Shown here piece after piece: positions 9,071 to 17,567 of a stretch of DNA of 31,004 bases. The notes below the pieces were generated by a model. That model was not told the origin of the DNA, searched no databases, and saw nothing but the letters and a program-made list of their open reading frames with translations. Each line of letters opens with the position of its first letter. Position 1 is the first letter of the stretch. Source of the DNA: Endotrypanum monterogeii (lineage: Eukaryota; Euglenozoa; Kinetoplastea; Trypanosomatida; Trypanosomatidae); assembly GCA_000333855.2 (NCBI GenBank), contig CM007335.1, positions 119,768 through 150,771 on the forward strand, read 5' to 3'. A program made the position numbers and the translations under genes.

Positions 9071-12000
9071 ATGTTGCCGTACGCCATTCGGCAGCTGGTG
9101 TGGATGCTCACCAGTGCCCTGAAATTAATCTACGCGCTCAGTACCGGCGTCATATGGGTTTCGCAGATGCTCCGACTGTTCCTCTACGGCGCCTGCGCTG
9201 CGATATGCTTTGTGCCACACTGGTGGTGGTATCTTACCTCGCCCAATATTGTTCGACGCGTTTCATACCGTTTTTCAGAGACGACAAAGCGGCGGTATAT
9301 TGTGAGTGTGCTGAAGGCGGAAGGGGTGGATCTGCATGCGATGCCGCGTAGGTGTTTAGTGCAAACGATGCAGCCACTGCTGACTCCAAACGACGCCCTA
9401 GCTGCGCGTCGCCGACGCCGTCCCGCAACTTCAGCTGCAACGAGGCAGCAAGAAAGCTTCATGCAAGACACCCCTGACAGTACCCAGTCCCGTGAGAAAT
9501 CAGTTCTCGATCGTCGATTGATGCCACATCGCTGCCTCTCAGTGTCTTCGATACCGTCTTCCGCGGCGTACAGGGAAGGCGATCATCAGGCGTCTTCCGT
9601 GGATAGGCTTCTGCGCGCCACTACCATCGGTCACAGCCCGCACCATGCTGTCGACGGCGAAGTTGATGATCGCGCTCTCTTCCAGATGTCTCCCTCCTCC
9701 CTCGGCCCTCCGCAGCGCAGGGGAGCCTCTGGGGCGGGGCATGCGCAGCGCACGCTTCATGATGTCGGTAACAAGGCATTGGGGCGCTATCCAGACACAT
9801 GCGACGATGCCGACGTCGAATCTTTACCTCTGCAAGGCCACCGCCGCCTACCACCGTTCTCTTCAGCGCTGACCGAGTCACGTCGTGGCGACGCGCAAGA
9901 ATTGTCTGGGACCTCGTTTGACGTGACAGCGACTGAGCAGCCAACGTACCCCTCCACATGCTGCACCAACACCGATGGTGAGTCGCACGGGCGTAATTTT
10001 TCACTGCGACGGCCCCAACCGTCCCGAACGCATCCACACCACATTCATGGCAGTTCATCGTGTAGCAGCGCAGCAGCGGGCGACCCTCGGAAGCATCCAT
10101 GCGATGTCTCTCAAAACGAGGGCGTCTGCTTGCACGCGGCTCCGGCGGCCAGCTTGGAAAAACCGTCAGGCCGACCCCACTTCACTGGCAACCGTCAGGG
10201 GGTGGGAGGGTTTGAGGGTTGCCCTGTCCACTACGAGGTGCTGCCGAAGCAAAACCCCTCGAGCGATCCGATGCTGCGGGATGTGCTGGCTCTCTTTGGC
10301 GAGGAGGTCTCGGAAATGCCACTGGAACCCTCAAAGCTTGACAAACTTTCGACAGTCACTCCGCGACGCCGCCGCCGGCGAGGTGGGCCGCCTCGGCCGC
10401 CTCAGGCGCGCGGTGCTCCAGCAGTGCATGAGCCGATGTCGCTGGGGCCTGGCACGTCACACGGATCCATTCGCTCGAGAGAAGATCAGCCCAATGATGT
10501 CGAGGAGGAAGACGAGGAGGATCGATTGAACCTGCACAACAGAGCGACTGTCGACGTTGTCTTACCCATACCACTGGACGCCCTCATGAAGGCGCCCGGC
10601 GACGCTCGTCAACATAAACAGGTTCGCCGCAAGCGCTTTCCCATTGCCATCAACGTCTCGGGAGCCGCGTGGATCATTGGCAGTCACCTGTGGAGCACCA
10701 TGATGGCGCGGGTGCTGGCACAGCGTGGCTACGTCGTCTTCTGCCCTGACTACCGAAATTTTCCGCAGACGACGATGGAGGGCATGACGCTGGACATCTC
10801 AGACGCCGTCGCATGGGTGCTAAACAACGCAGAGCGTTACAACGGGGATTTGAGCAACGTGACGCTGATTGGGCACTCTGCTGGCGCGCACCTGACGATG
10901 ATGTCGCTGCTGTCACAGGCCCAGCTTTCGGCTTACCAGTACAACGCCGAGCAAGGCATCCACGAAGGCGTCCCACCCCCGTCCGACGTTGCCTACAACG
11001 TCCCACGCTACAACCCACGCGAGTCCATCCACCGCTACGTTGGACTCAGTGGCATGTACAACGTTGAATGTTTGGTCGATCACTTCCAGGCTCGGGGCCT
11101 CAGCACGCCAGTGTTGTACCAGATCGCTGGTGGCAAGGCGCAGATGGCGCGCTACTCCATCCACGCTTACTTCGACGATCGCCGAGGCGGGGACACGGGC
11201 GAGGTGCTGCCAGACAACATATTTGATTTCCTGCCTCAGCGCATGTTTTTTGTGCACGGCGATGCCGACAAGTGCGCCCCTCTAAGCGAGAGCTCGTCCC
11301 TGGTGGCGATGCTTCGAGCGTCACAGGTGCGCTTCACGCTGCGACGTAGCGCGCGCAACGAAGAGGCACGGCGTCACGCACAGCGCAGTCGTCGTTTCTT
11401 CTCCCGGTCATTTGGCACGGCGGCAGGTGAAGTGAAAAGCAGCGTCAAAATAGCAGCGACCGGTGTCTCACCATCCATGTTGGCGAATTCCGGCTCAGAG
11501 ACAGCGGCGGTGGAGGTCGTTTGCGATACAGAGGCGACTATTGCGACCGCTGCCGACGAGGCATGTGCCGCGGGTGGATGCTCGTGTGACGACCATGAAA
11601 AGATCACTGCCTTGGACAATGACGTGGTCAATACAGATACTGCGCCGGGCGTGACTCAACCCCAACGGCAAGAAGAGGTGCATTTGATGGGAGCCCCTAG
11701 TGTGGCGGTCATGTCATCGCCGAGCATTAGTCCGATCCTTTTCTCTGCGCGCGAGGACTACCTTCGGCGACCTGTGGACATCGGCTTTGTCGTGATCTCT
11801 GGCGGCCGACATTTGGATGCCTTCGTTGATGAGTGCATCGCGGCGGGTCGCAGCTCCTGCGTCGATTTTCTTTGCGACTACGAGTCAGTGATCGACTTCG
11901 GAGGCGCCACCACCGCAACATCGGCGGGATGTCGTGGGTTGGGCCTCGGTAGGGCCGCTGATGGCACCATCACCGGCTCAGTGCAGACGTCACCCGCGCC

Positions 12001-12133
12001 GACGAAGAAATCACCCTCGTGGATCCATGTTCCAGGGGTGAGTGTGATTCCAGACGCTCTGTTGCCGCTGTCTGTGCCGCACGAGGAACGTTCATTGCCA
12101 CTGCGACTGTGCACAATGGTCTGCCCATTCTAA
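9071..12133 (+). CDS. ICME-like membrane alpha/beta hydrolase, copy 2
   Basis: This 1020-residue paralogue of the gene at 3963 is intact. Residues about 8-30 and 33-55 are hydrophobic and PNIVRRVSYR follows at 58-67. Residues about 70-485 are low-complexity and Ser/Arg/His-rich, probably disordered and cytosolic. The hydrolase core begins at NLHNRA (about 486): SGAAW (Gly531), DYRNFPQ, GHSAGAH with Ser603, HGDADKCAP (Asp731, Asp733), and a probable His914 in GGRHLDAF. About 180 residues separate Asp733 from His914, far more than in copy 1; this insertion includes a cysteine-rich patch near 840. Copy 1 has NGGAW where this copy has SGAAW, so the oxyanion hole may differ. The likely role, by motif resemblance, is methylester hydrolysis on prenylated proteins at an internal membrane; the substrate is unproven. 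The protein ends in VCPF like copy 1. Confidence 0.8.
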   Translation: MLPYAIRQLVWMLTSALKLIYALSTGVIWVSQMLRLFLYGACAAICFVPHWWWYLTSPNIVRRVSYRFSETTKRRYIVSVLKAEGVDLHAMPRRCLVQTMQPLLTPNDALAARRRRRPATSAATRQQESFMQDTPDSTQSREKSVLDRRLMPHRCLSVSSIPSSAAYREGDHQASSVDRLLRATTIGHSPHHAVDGEVDDRALFQMSPSSLGPPQRRGASGAGHAQRTLHDVGNKALGRYPDTCDDADVESLPLQGHRRLPPFSSALTESRRGDAQELSGTSFDVTATEQPTYPSTCCTNTDGESHGRNFSLRRPQPSRTHPHHIHGSSSCSSAAAGDPRKHPCDVSQNEGVCLHAAPAASLEKPSGRPHFTGNRQGVGGFEGCPVHYEVLPKQNPSSDPMLRDVLALFGEEVSEMPLEPSKLDKLSTVTPRRRRRRGGPPRPPQARGAPAVHEPMSLGPGTSHGSIRSREDQPNDVEEEDEEDRLNLHNRATVDVVLPIPLDALMKAPGDARQHKQVRRKRFPIAINVSGAAWIIGSHLWSTMMARVLAQRGYVVFCPDYRNFPQTTMEGMTLDISDAVAWVLNNAERYNGDLSNVTLIGHSAGAHLTMMSLLSQAQLSAYQYNAEQGIHEGVPPPSDVAYNVPRYNPRESIHRYVGLSGMYNVECLVDHFQARGLSTPVLYQIAGGKAQMARYSIHAYFDDRRGGDTGEVLPDNIFDFLPQRMFFVHGDADKCAPLSESSSLVAMLRASQVRFTLRRSARNEEARRHAQRSRRFFSRSFGTAAGEVKSSVKIAATGVSPSMLANSGSETAAVEVVCDTEATIATAADEACAAGGCSCDDHEKITALDNDVVNTDTAPGVTQPQRQEEVHLMGAPSVAVMSSPSISPILFSAREDYLRRPVDIGFVVISGGRHLDAFVDECIAAGRSSCVDFLCDYESVIDFGGATTATSAGCRGLGLGRAADGTITGSVQTSPAPTKKSPSWIHVPGVSVIPDALLPLSVPHEERSLPLRLCTMVCPF
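10727..11044 (+). repeat. Gene-conversion patch A, copy 2
   Basis: Partner of 4990-5307, with one mismatch in 318 bases by manual comparison. It encodes residues about 553-658, including Ser603. Confidence 0.85.
11111..11265 (+). repeat. Gene-conversion patch B, copy 2
   Basis: Partner of 5374-5528, with one mismatch in 155 bases by manual comparison. The sequences diverge immediately after the HGDA codons. Confidence 0.85.
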
Positions 12134-13168
12134 TTCAGATGAAGAGGAGTGGCAGAGGGCGGGGATGAGGGGAGGGGGGGGTGACGGTTTTTGGGGTGAC
12201 AAACCAAAGAAAGAAAAGGAGGACCTCTCTACACTTGCCTCTCCCCATTCACCCTTCCCCCTCCGTCACCTCTTCCGCATTCCTTTTGCAAATTCCGAAT
12301 CGACAGATATGAATAGAAGGCATGAGATCTAGTATACAGACCCCATCATTATAATATATATTGCTGCGTTTGCCACGGAGCCGTTGCAGCAGCACCTGCA
12401 CACATACCTCTCTTGTGAGGGCGCCCACGAGAGGCACTGTCGCGCTTTCGTTTATTAAAAGATTTCGTTCTTTTTTTTTTGTTTGTTTGTTTACCATTCT
12501 CTGGCGGCGAGGGAAAGGGATGTGAAGGGGGAGAGGTGCGCGCACACACATAGAGTGATAAGAGAGAGAGAGAGGGGCGCATCCGCCGAAGCGTTGACAG
12601 CGAACTTATCTTCATTCCTCCCGGAGAGACAAGTATGCGCACTCCTCTTGATCGTGTACACAACGGCAGGAAGCGGCCCACCATTCGTGGGCAGCGCCCC
12701 GTAGACTCCATCCTACCTTCTCCCCACCCTCAATGCTTCTGACTACTTTCCCCTTTCCATCTCCGCCACTTCTTCTTGCCTTCGTTTTCGTTTGGGGTGC
12801 GCTGTGTCCGAAAGGCAGCGGGAGTGAGTGTTTGCATTACGCCTTCGACCGCATCTACGCGCTCGTGTGCTGAGATACTGAAGCACCCGCGTCTGTGCAT
12901 ACCGAAAATTTAGAGTTGTGCCCTTTGTGACTCTGCCTGAACGCCGCACATTACACCAACTCGAGTGCAAGGCAAAGCAGATCGCTGTGCCACCTCCAGG
13001 CTCCTCCACATCCACCTCATTTTTCCTTGGGCAATAGGCTAGGTGGTGCTCCCACGACACAGAGTGAGGTGGAGGCGCTGCTGGCGAGACATCAGCACTG
13101 GGGTGGGGGTTTTAACTGTGCAAGAAGATTTCTACACAATCAACGCCACGGCATCTATCGCCCCAGCA
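12134..13168. other. Spacer: 3' UTR of copy 2 and leader of the next gene
   Basis: G-rich DNA follows the stop codon (12140-12200), then pyrimidine-rich DNA (12225-12290), a T-run (12471-12480), GA repeats (12558-12575) and a pyrimidine tract (about 12738-12795). A further pyrimidine tract at about 13000-13028 is followed by AG at 13036-13037, a reasonable splice acceptor for the gene starting at 13169. The open frame from 13043 begins with GTG rather than ATG and its first 42 codons are not convincing. No ATG is visible between 12814 and 13169. I see no gene here. Confidence 0.55.
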
Positions 13169-14458
13169 ATGATACCTTTGAACATAAACTTGCAGCCGCA
13201 TCCCTGTGAGAACCCCAAAGCGGTGGTTTTAGGTGTGCACTTTCAAGGCGGGCGCAATATTCGTGATAACCCTGACAACATCCGCGAGACATGTGACTTG
13301 AAGCACCAAGAAACTTATCATTACAAGGAAAGTCATGCAGATCCAGATTTGTGCGCGTCAGCGGTGCCGTCGGCCGTGGCCGCTGTCGCTCGAGACATCG
13401 CAGCACATGGGCGGAAGGGTCTCAACGGACCCGATGGATACGACCATATCTCCCACGTGCGTACGCCGCCTTCGTCGCCCCTAGAGCAGCGCCCTCCTGC
13501 TTCGCTATGGTTGCGCAACACACCAAGCAGTTCACCAATGGCACTGTCGACTCATCAAAGGGCTTCTCCTCGTGAGCTTGACGATATCGACCACCTCGCC
13601 GGTGAACGGGTGCGCACCGCGGGACTGTTCCGCCTATCGTCTACACCCAACGCTGTACACATGAAGTCGCAAGCCTGGGCACATGGGCCAGGCGAAGAAA
13701 AAAATGTGCTTCGCCGTGGGCAGGTGGCAGCAAACAAGAAAGTCTGCATTTTCAGCCAAGTATTGGGGTCTTCGAAGGGGGCGTGTACTGCTCATGCGGG
13801 TGCCACGCAGTTGGAGAAGTCGCAGCGACGGCATCCTCAGGATGTGGAGTTGCGTCGTAGCGGCAGCAACCCGCACCGTTGGACTGGCCAAGCCACAGTT
13901 CCACGTGAATTCCATCTGGGCATGCGAGTTGCCGAACCCATTCCGTCGTTGCGCAGGCCCTGCATGCCCCAAACCACTAGCTGTGGCGATGGTGGTTTTG
14001 CTGCAACTTCGGTGGGGAGAGACGCAGGAGGAGGAGCCTTGACGGGCGAGTTACCTATTCGTGGTGCTGTACAGACACAACGGTGTACCTCGTCTACCCG
14101 CCAGTCACCGGACGGAAAGACTCGCGGCAGAGACACGATAGCAACGTCTCCTGCCGTGTCGGATGCTGCAGGATCCCCAGTACGCAGTAGCGCGCAGGAG
14201 ACTTCCACGAGGCAGCTGCCGATGTCTTTCACACCACCCACACCAGCCGCACGGAGATGTAATTTGTCCGCTGTAAAATCTCAGCTTGCTCTTCTCAATG
14301 TAAACGAACAAGGCTTGCTCTGTAGACTGAGGGAGCAGCTTGCGCACAAGGACACGGTCATACAGAGGCAGGCAGAGGAACTGGAGCGGCTGCACCAGGA
14401 GCTGGATATTGTCAAGGACACGCTTCGGCAGATTGTGACCCTGGGCGCGTCACCCTGA
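13169..14458 (+). CDS. Unrecognised protein with C-terminal coiled coil
   Basis: The first in-frame ATG is at 13169, giving 429 residues; the frame stays open upstream to 13043 but only with a GTG, which is not a normal eukaryotic start. Most of the protein is polar and low-complexity (Ser, Thr, Pro, Arg, Gln) and looks disordered. The last about 65 residues form a clear amphipathic helix with leucines in heptad spacing: LSAVKSQLALL, LLCRLREQLAHKD, EELERLHQELDIVKDTLRQI. That suggests a dimerising coiled coil, as in cytoskeletal, flagellar or scaffold proteins of trypanosomatids, but nothing identifies a specific role. No signal peptide or membrane segment is evident. Confidence 0.7.
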   Translation: MIPLNINLQPHPCENPKAVVLGVHFQGGRNIRDNPDNIRETCDLKHQETYHYKESHADPDLCASAVPSAVAAVARDIAAHGRKGLNGPDGYDHISHVRTPPSSPLEQRPPASLWLRNTPSSSPMALSTHQRASPRELDDIDHLAGERVRTAGLFRLSSTPNAVHMKSQAWAHGPGEEKNVLRRGQVAANKKVCIFSQVLGSSKGACTAHAGATQLEKSQRRHPQDVELRRSGSNPHRWTGQATVPREFHLGMRVAEPIPSLRRPCMPQTTSCGDGGFAATSVGRDAGGGALTGELPIRGAVQTQRCTSSTRQSPDGKTRGRDTIATSPAVSDAAGSPVRSSAQETSTRQLPMSFTPPTPAARRCNLSAVKSQLALLNVNEQGLLCRLREQLAHKDTVIQRQAEELERLHQELDIVKDTLRQIVTLGASP

Positions 14459-14511
14459 GGCCACCGCATCCGTAGCGCTCACGCACATCCGTATACACAT
14501 ACAAACCACTA

Positions 14512-14513
<2 letters not shown>

Positions 14514-14544
<31 letters not shown>
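14514..14544. repeat. (TA)n microsatellite
   Basis: Alternating TA dinucleotides starting about 55 bases after the stop codon of the coiled-coil gene. Confidence 0.9.
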
Positions 14545-14547
<3 letters not shown>

Positions 14548-14932
14548 GCAACAAAACAAAAAAAACACAATAGTAGTAATCATGAATGCAAGCGGTCCTG
14601 TGCCTTTGAGTAGAGACCCGTATTTTTCGATTATCTTTCGGCCCCTCGTGGTGTTAGTTGATGGCACCTTTCACTGTACGCGAGTGCTCCCATCGGTATT
14701 GATGCGCGCCGCCTCCTCCTCTCTCCTCTTTTATTATTATTTCTCCCCGACACACACTGCGATGGTGGATTGCATGGATGTCGAATGGAGGAGAGGGTGG
14801 ACTGAGGCCACCGTACACATATTCTTGTCTCCCTTTTCCCTTCTTGTTCTTGCCTCTTGACCTCATTGGAATCCTCTATTATTATGTCTTCTCCCCAAAT
14901 CATCAAAGTGGAAGCACTGTTTGCTCAACAGA

Positions 14933-14934
<2 letters not shown>

Positions 14935-14964
<30 letters not shown>
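14935..14964. repeat. (TA)n microsatellite
   Basis: Alternating AT dinucleotides just upstream of the membrane-protein start. The tract probably lies in the 5' UTR of the mature mRNA, since the last usable AG is before it. Confidence 0.85.
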
Positions 14965-14971
<7 letters not shown>

Positions 14972-15001
14972 CATATTTACTGCTCACAATATTATTGCAT
15001 C

Positions 15002-16996
15002 ATGGCCCGAGGGGCCTTTCCTCCCTCTCGTTACCGGCTGTGGAAGCGGTACGCGATGCGGACGAGCATCGTGGGAAATATCTTCACGGTTTCACGTCCA
15101 TCCCGCTGCTGTAGCTTCAGTCTGCTGATCATTTTTGTAGGTTGGGTGTGTTTGAGCCTTTCCTGCGTCGGCGCCGTGAGTGACGCCTTCGAGGAAGTGC
15201 CTAATGCCTTCCGTAAAAGCGGAACCGCAGTGCGCGCAGTGTTTGAGGCAGTGCAGCTCACTAGCCGCTGGTCGAGGGTAGGTGTCGGGAACTCGCTTTG
15301 CAGTAGCGCATATATTCTCTGTGCCGCCATCGATGGTGGGGAGGAGCACGTCGCTGACTCTGTCGCCGTCGATCCCACCGTGCAGGCGTGGTGCACCTCA
15401 CAACGAGGTAATCAAATCAATCAACTAGTTTGCTGGAGTACGTCGGTACCGCCTGGTCTTCACCAGGGGGACTCATCTACACGTAGCCGCCGCGCGCTCG
15501 CATGGGACTGCCTCACATACTCATGCGACATAGAGAATGCGATTGTTGCGCAGGCAACTGGTAAGGGGTTCATGACCCCGACAGCCGGTGCCTCTGCTAG
15601 TGCACCTCCCGCTGTTGGTGGCCTTGGTGTTGCCATGTCGTGTTGTGGCTCCACGAACAGCACCTTTGTTCTGTACATGACTCGTGGTTTGGTTGTTCAG
15701 TCTTTTAAATTGCCCCTGAAAGCGCTGAATGAGGAAGCCGCAGCACTCTACAGCGCCTTCATGGATAGGGAAAGCGAAGGCGACGTACCCCGCAGGGGCC
15801 GCCGGTACGGCGACAGCGGAGGGGCGCTCTCTTCCCTGCAGCTCACCCCCGCGACAGGGGAGCCGTCGAGGAACGCCTTCGCCGAGTCGGTGTACGCCGA
15901 TACCCTGCTCACCGCACCCACCAGGTCGAGAGAGATGGATTTTTGCCTTGTGCGCCAGCTTCCATCGTTTCTCTACGCCGGCGGCACTCGTTCAGTGCAC
16001 GATGGCGGCGGTGGTCTCGCCTTCTCCGTGGACGCGTCCATTTGCAGTGCAGATATAAGTGATCGCGTTGATAGACATGACGTCGCGCTCATCAAGCGCG
16101 GGTACACCGCAGTGTTGGCGACAACCGAGGGCGTTGATCAGCTTTCCTTTCCCAAAGAGTTGATCTTGGGTCTTGCGTCATGGATCACATCTGCACCGAG
16201 CATGTTGTCGGGCTACCAAGACGCGGAGCAAAGCCTCCTGCGCAGGGGTGGACAGTGTGCTTGGCACTACAACGCGACATACGCCACTGCTTACCGTACT
16301 GGGGAGTACCTCGAATGTGTTTTTGACTCTTTGCTACTCTCTCAATTGCCGCCGCTGGTGCTCTCAGTGCGCAGAGAGTCTCTCATCAGCACCGATGAAA
16401 CAACGAACTCGTGCAGCATGGCGCTCTCTCTGAGTTCCTGTATGAATCCTGAAGGAAGCGCACTTCGCTTCTACTCGACCGGGTCGCTAGCCGATGAGCT
16501 GGCGCGTCACAAGGACTCTATGGTCAACTTTCGTGAGCCGGTCATCGTTGTGGGGATGCAGCAGCTGCGCGGGGCCACTGTCGCGGTGACACGGCACGCA
16601 AGTGTCTCCAAGTGGCTCGTCGGTACCTCCAGTGTTGGGGCTCATCTCCCGCTGCTCTACTTAGCGGTGCCACGCGGGGCGGTGGTTGCCGCGGATGTGA
16701 ATGCGCTCGGAGCCCTGTGCGTTGCTGCTACTGTGTGTAGGGATCAGCAAACGTTCTACCCGTCACTGAATCGGTGCGTCTCCTTGATGTGTAGGTCTGT
16801 GCTCCTCTACTCCTTGGACCCAGACAACCTTAGCTGCGTACTGCGCACCTCTTTTTTAAGTGCCTTCGCAACCATGTGTGCCGCCTTGCTACTTGCCGAA
16901 GGCGTCGTGCTCTACCTCCGCCGAAAAACCGAATGGGCCAAGGAGGAGCACATGCGCTTGGTGCTGCAGGTTCAACGGCGCAGCGTGGAGATGTAG
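15002..16996 (+). CDS. Unrecognised single-pass surface or secretory-pathway membrane protein
   Basis: The protein has 664 residues from ATG 15002, which has A at -3 and G at +4. An in-frame ATG at 14963 would add 13 residues and is the first AUG after the last upstream AG, but its context is poor. Basic residues precede a hydrophobic stretch at about 39-59 (LLIIFVGWVCLSLSCVGAV), which fits a long signal peptide or signal anchor. Residues about 60-590 are probably lumenal or extracellular, with scattered cysteines and N-glycosylation sequons (NST, NAT). A cysteine cluster (CVAATVCRDQQ, RCVSLMCRS) lies just before a C-terminal transmembrane helix at about 618-639, followed by a basic cytoplasmic tail (LRRKTEW to the end). 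This is type I membrane topology. No enzyme motif is recognised. The cluster before the membrane resembles cysteine-rich stems seen in other trypanosomatid surface proteins, which is only a loose comparison. Confidence 0.75.
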   Translation: MARGAFPPSRYRLWKRYAMRTSIVGNIFTVSRPSRCCSFSLLIIFVGWVCLSLSCVGAVSDAFEEVPNAFRKSGTAVRAVFEAVQLTSRWSRVGVGNSLCSSAYILCAAIDGGEEHVADSVAVDPTVQAWCTSQRGNQINQLVCWSTSVPPGLHQGDSSTRSRRALAWDCLTYSCDIENAIVAQATGKGFMTPTAGASASAPPAVGGLGVAMSCCGSTNSTFVLYMTRGLVVQSFKLPLKALNEEAAALYSAFMDRESEGDVPRRGRRYGDSGGALSSLQLTPATGEPSRNAFAESVYADTLLTAPTRSREMDFCLVRQLPSFLYAGGTRSVHDGGGGLAFSVDASICSADISDRVDRHDVALIKRGYTAVLATTEGVDQLSFPKELILGLASWITSAPSMLSGYQDAEQSLLRRGGQCAWHYNATYATAYRTGEYLECVFDSLLLSQLPPLVLSVRRESLISTDETTNSCSMALSLSSCMNPEGSALRFYSTGSLADELARHKDSMVNFREPVIVVGMQQLRGATVAVTRHASVSKWLVGTSSVGAHLPLLYLAVPRGAVVAADVNALGALCVAATVCRDQQTFYPSLNRCVSLMCRSVLLYSLDPDNLSCVLRTSFLSAFATMCAALLLAEGVVLYLRRKTEWAKEEHMRLVLQVQRRSVEM

Positions 16997-17567
16997 TGAA
17001 GGTAATGCTACTGTACCCTTTGCGCGTGCCGACGCTCCATCGGTGGGTGGGCGGGTAGCGACGCCATCGAACATTTGGCCTTCCCTCCTCCCCTCCCTCC
17101 CTCCCTCCCCGCCCCGCCCCCGTTGCAGTCTCCCTCTCCCCCATCGTTTGATTTTTCGTCGTTCTCTGTTGCCCTGATGGTGAGCAAGTGGTGGGGGTGG
17201 CGCGGGAGTGGGAGGAGGGAGAGGCCTCCTTCACCCCCCCCCCCACCACACACACGCGAAAATGAAGCATTTTGCGAGAGATTCAGCGAGTATACATTGC
17301 AACTTCGATAAACGATTTCGACGTCAGCCGCGATCCTCCTTCTCCTTATATAAATAAAAGTATTTGAAAGGAAATATACATATGTATATATACATGAATT
17401 TCCTTCGCCACTCCATCCCACTTCCCCCTCCCTCTTCTGGACGTCTTCACCTTCTGTGAACTGTGCCACACGTTGCAACGCTTGTTGGGCCAACATATTG
17501 TTGAGACTGTATGGCCTGTTTTCTTCTTTACCTTCACACACACACACACACACACACACCAGCGACT
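16997..17567. other. Spacer before the pseudouridine synthase gene
   Basis: A strongly pyrimidine-rich tract runs from about 17073 to 17150, with G-rich DNA (17186-17225) and a C-run (17236-17247) after it. An AT-rich palindromic stretch lies at about 17374-17394. Pyrimidine tracts at 17401-17456 and 17519-17535 are each followed by an AG (17504-17505 and 17561-17562). A (CA)n tract is at 17535-17559. No gene is seen. Confidence 0.55.
17535..17559. repeat. (CA)n microsatellite at the start of the pseudouridine synthase gene
   Basis: About 12 CA units lie directly before ATG 17568. If translation began at ATG 17511 they would encode alternating His-Thr. Confidence 0.85.

Larger units (their letters stand above)
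14459..15001. other. Spacer with two (TA)n tracts
   Basis: The spacer contains (TA)n at 14514-14544 and 14935-14964, an A-rich stretch at about 14550-14575, and a pyrimidine tract at 14822-14858. AGs follow at 14907-14908 and 14930-14933; no AG occurs between 14934 and 15001. The splice acceptor for the next gene therefore probably lies at or before 14933. The small open frames here look like chance products. Confidence 0.6.

Noticed and set aside
13043..13168. N-terminal extension of the coiled-coil protein
   Set aside because: It begins with GTG, not ATG, and the region contains the likely leader.
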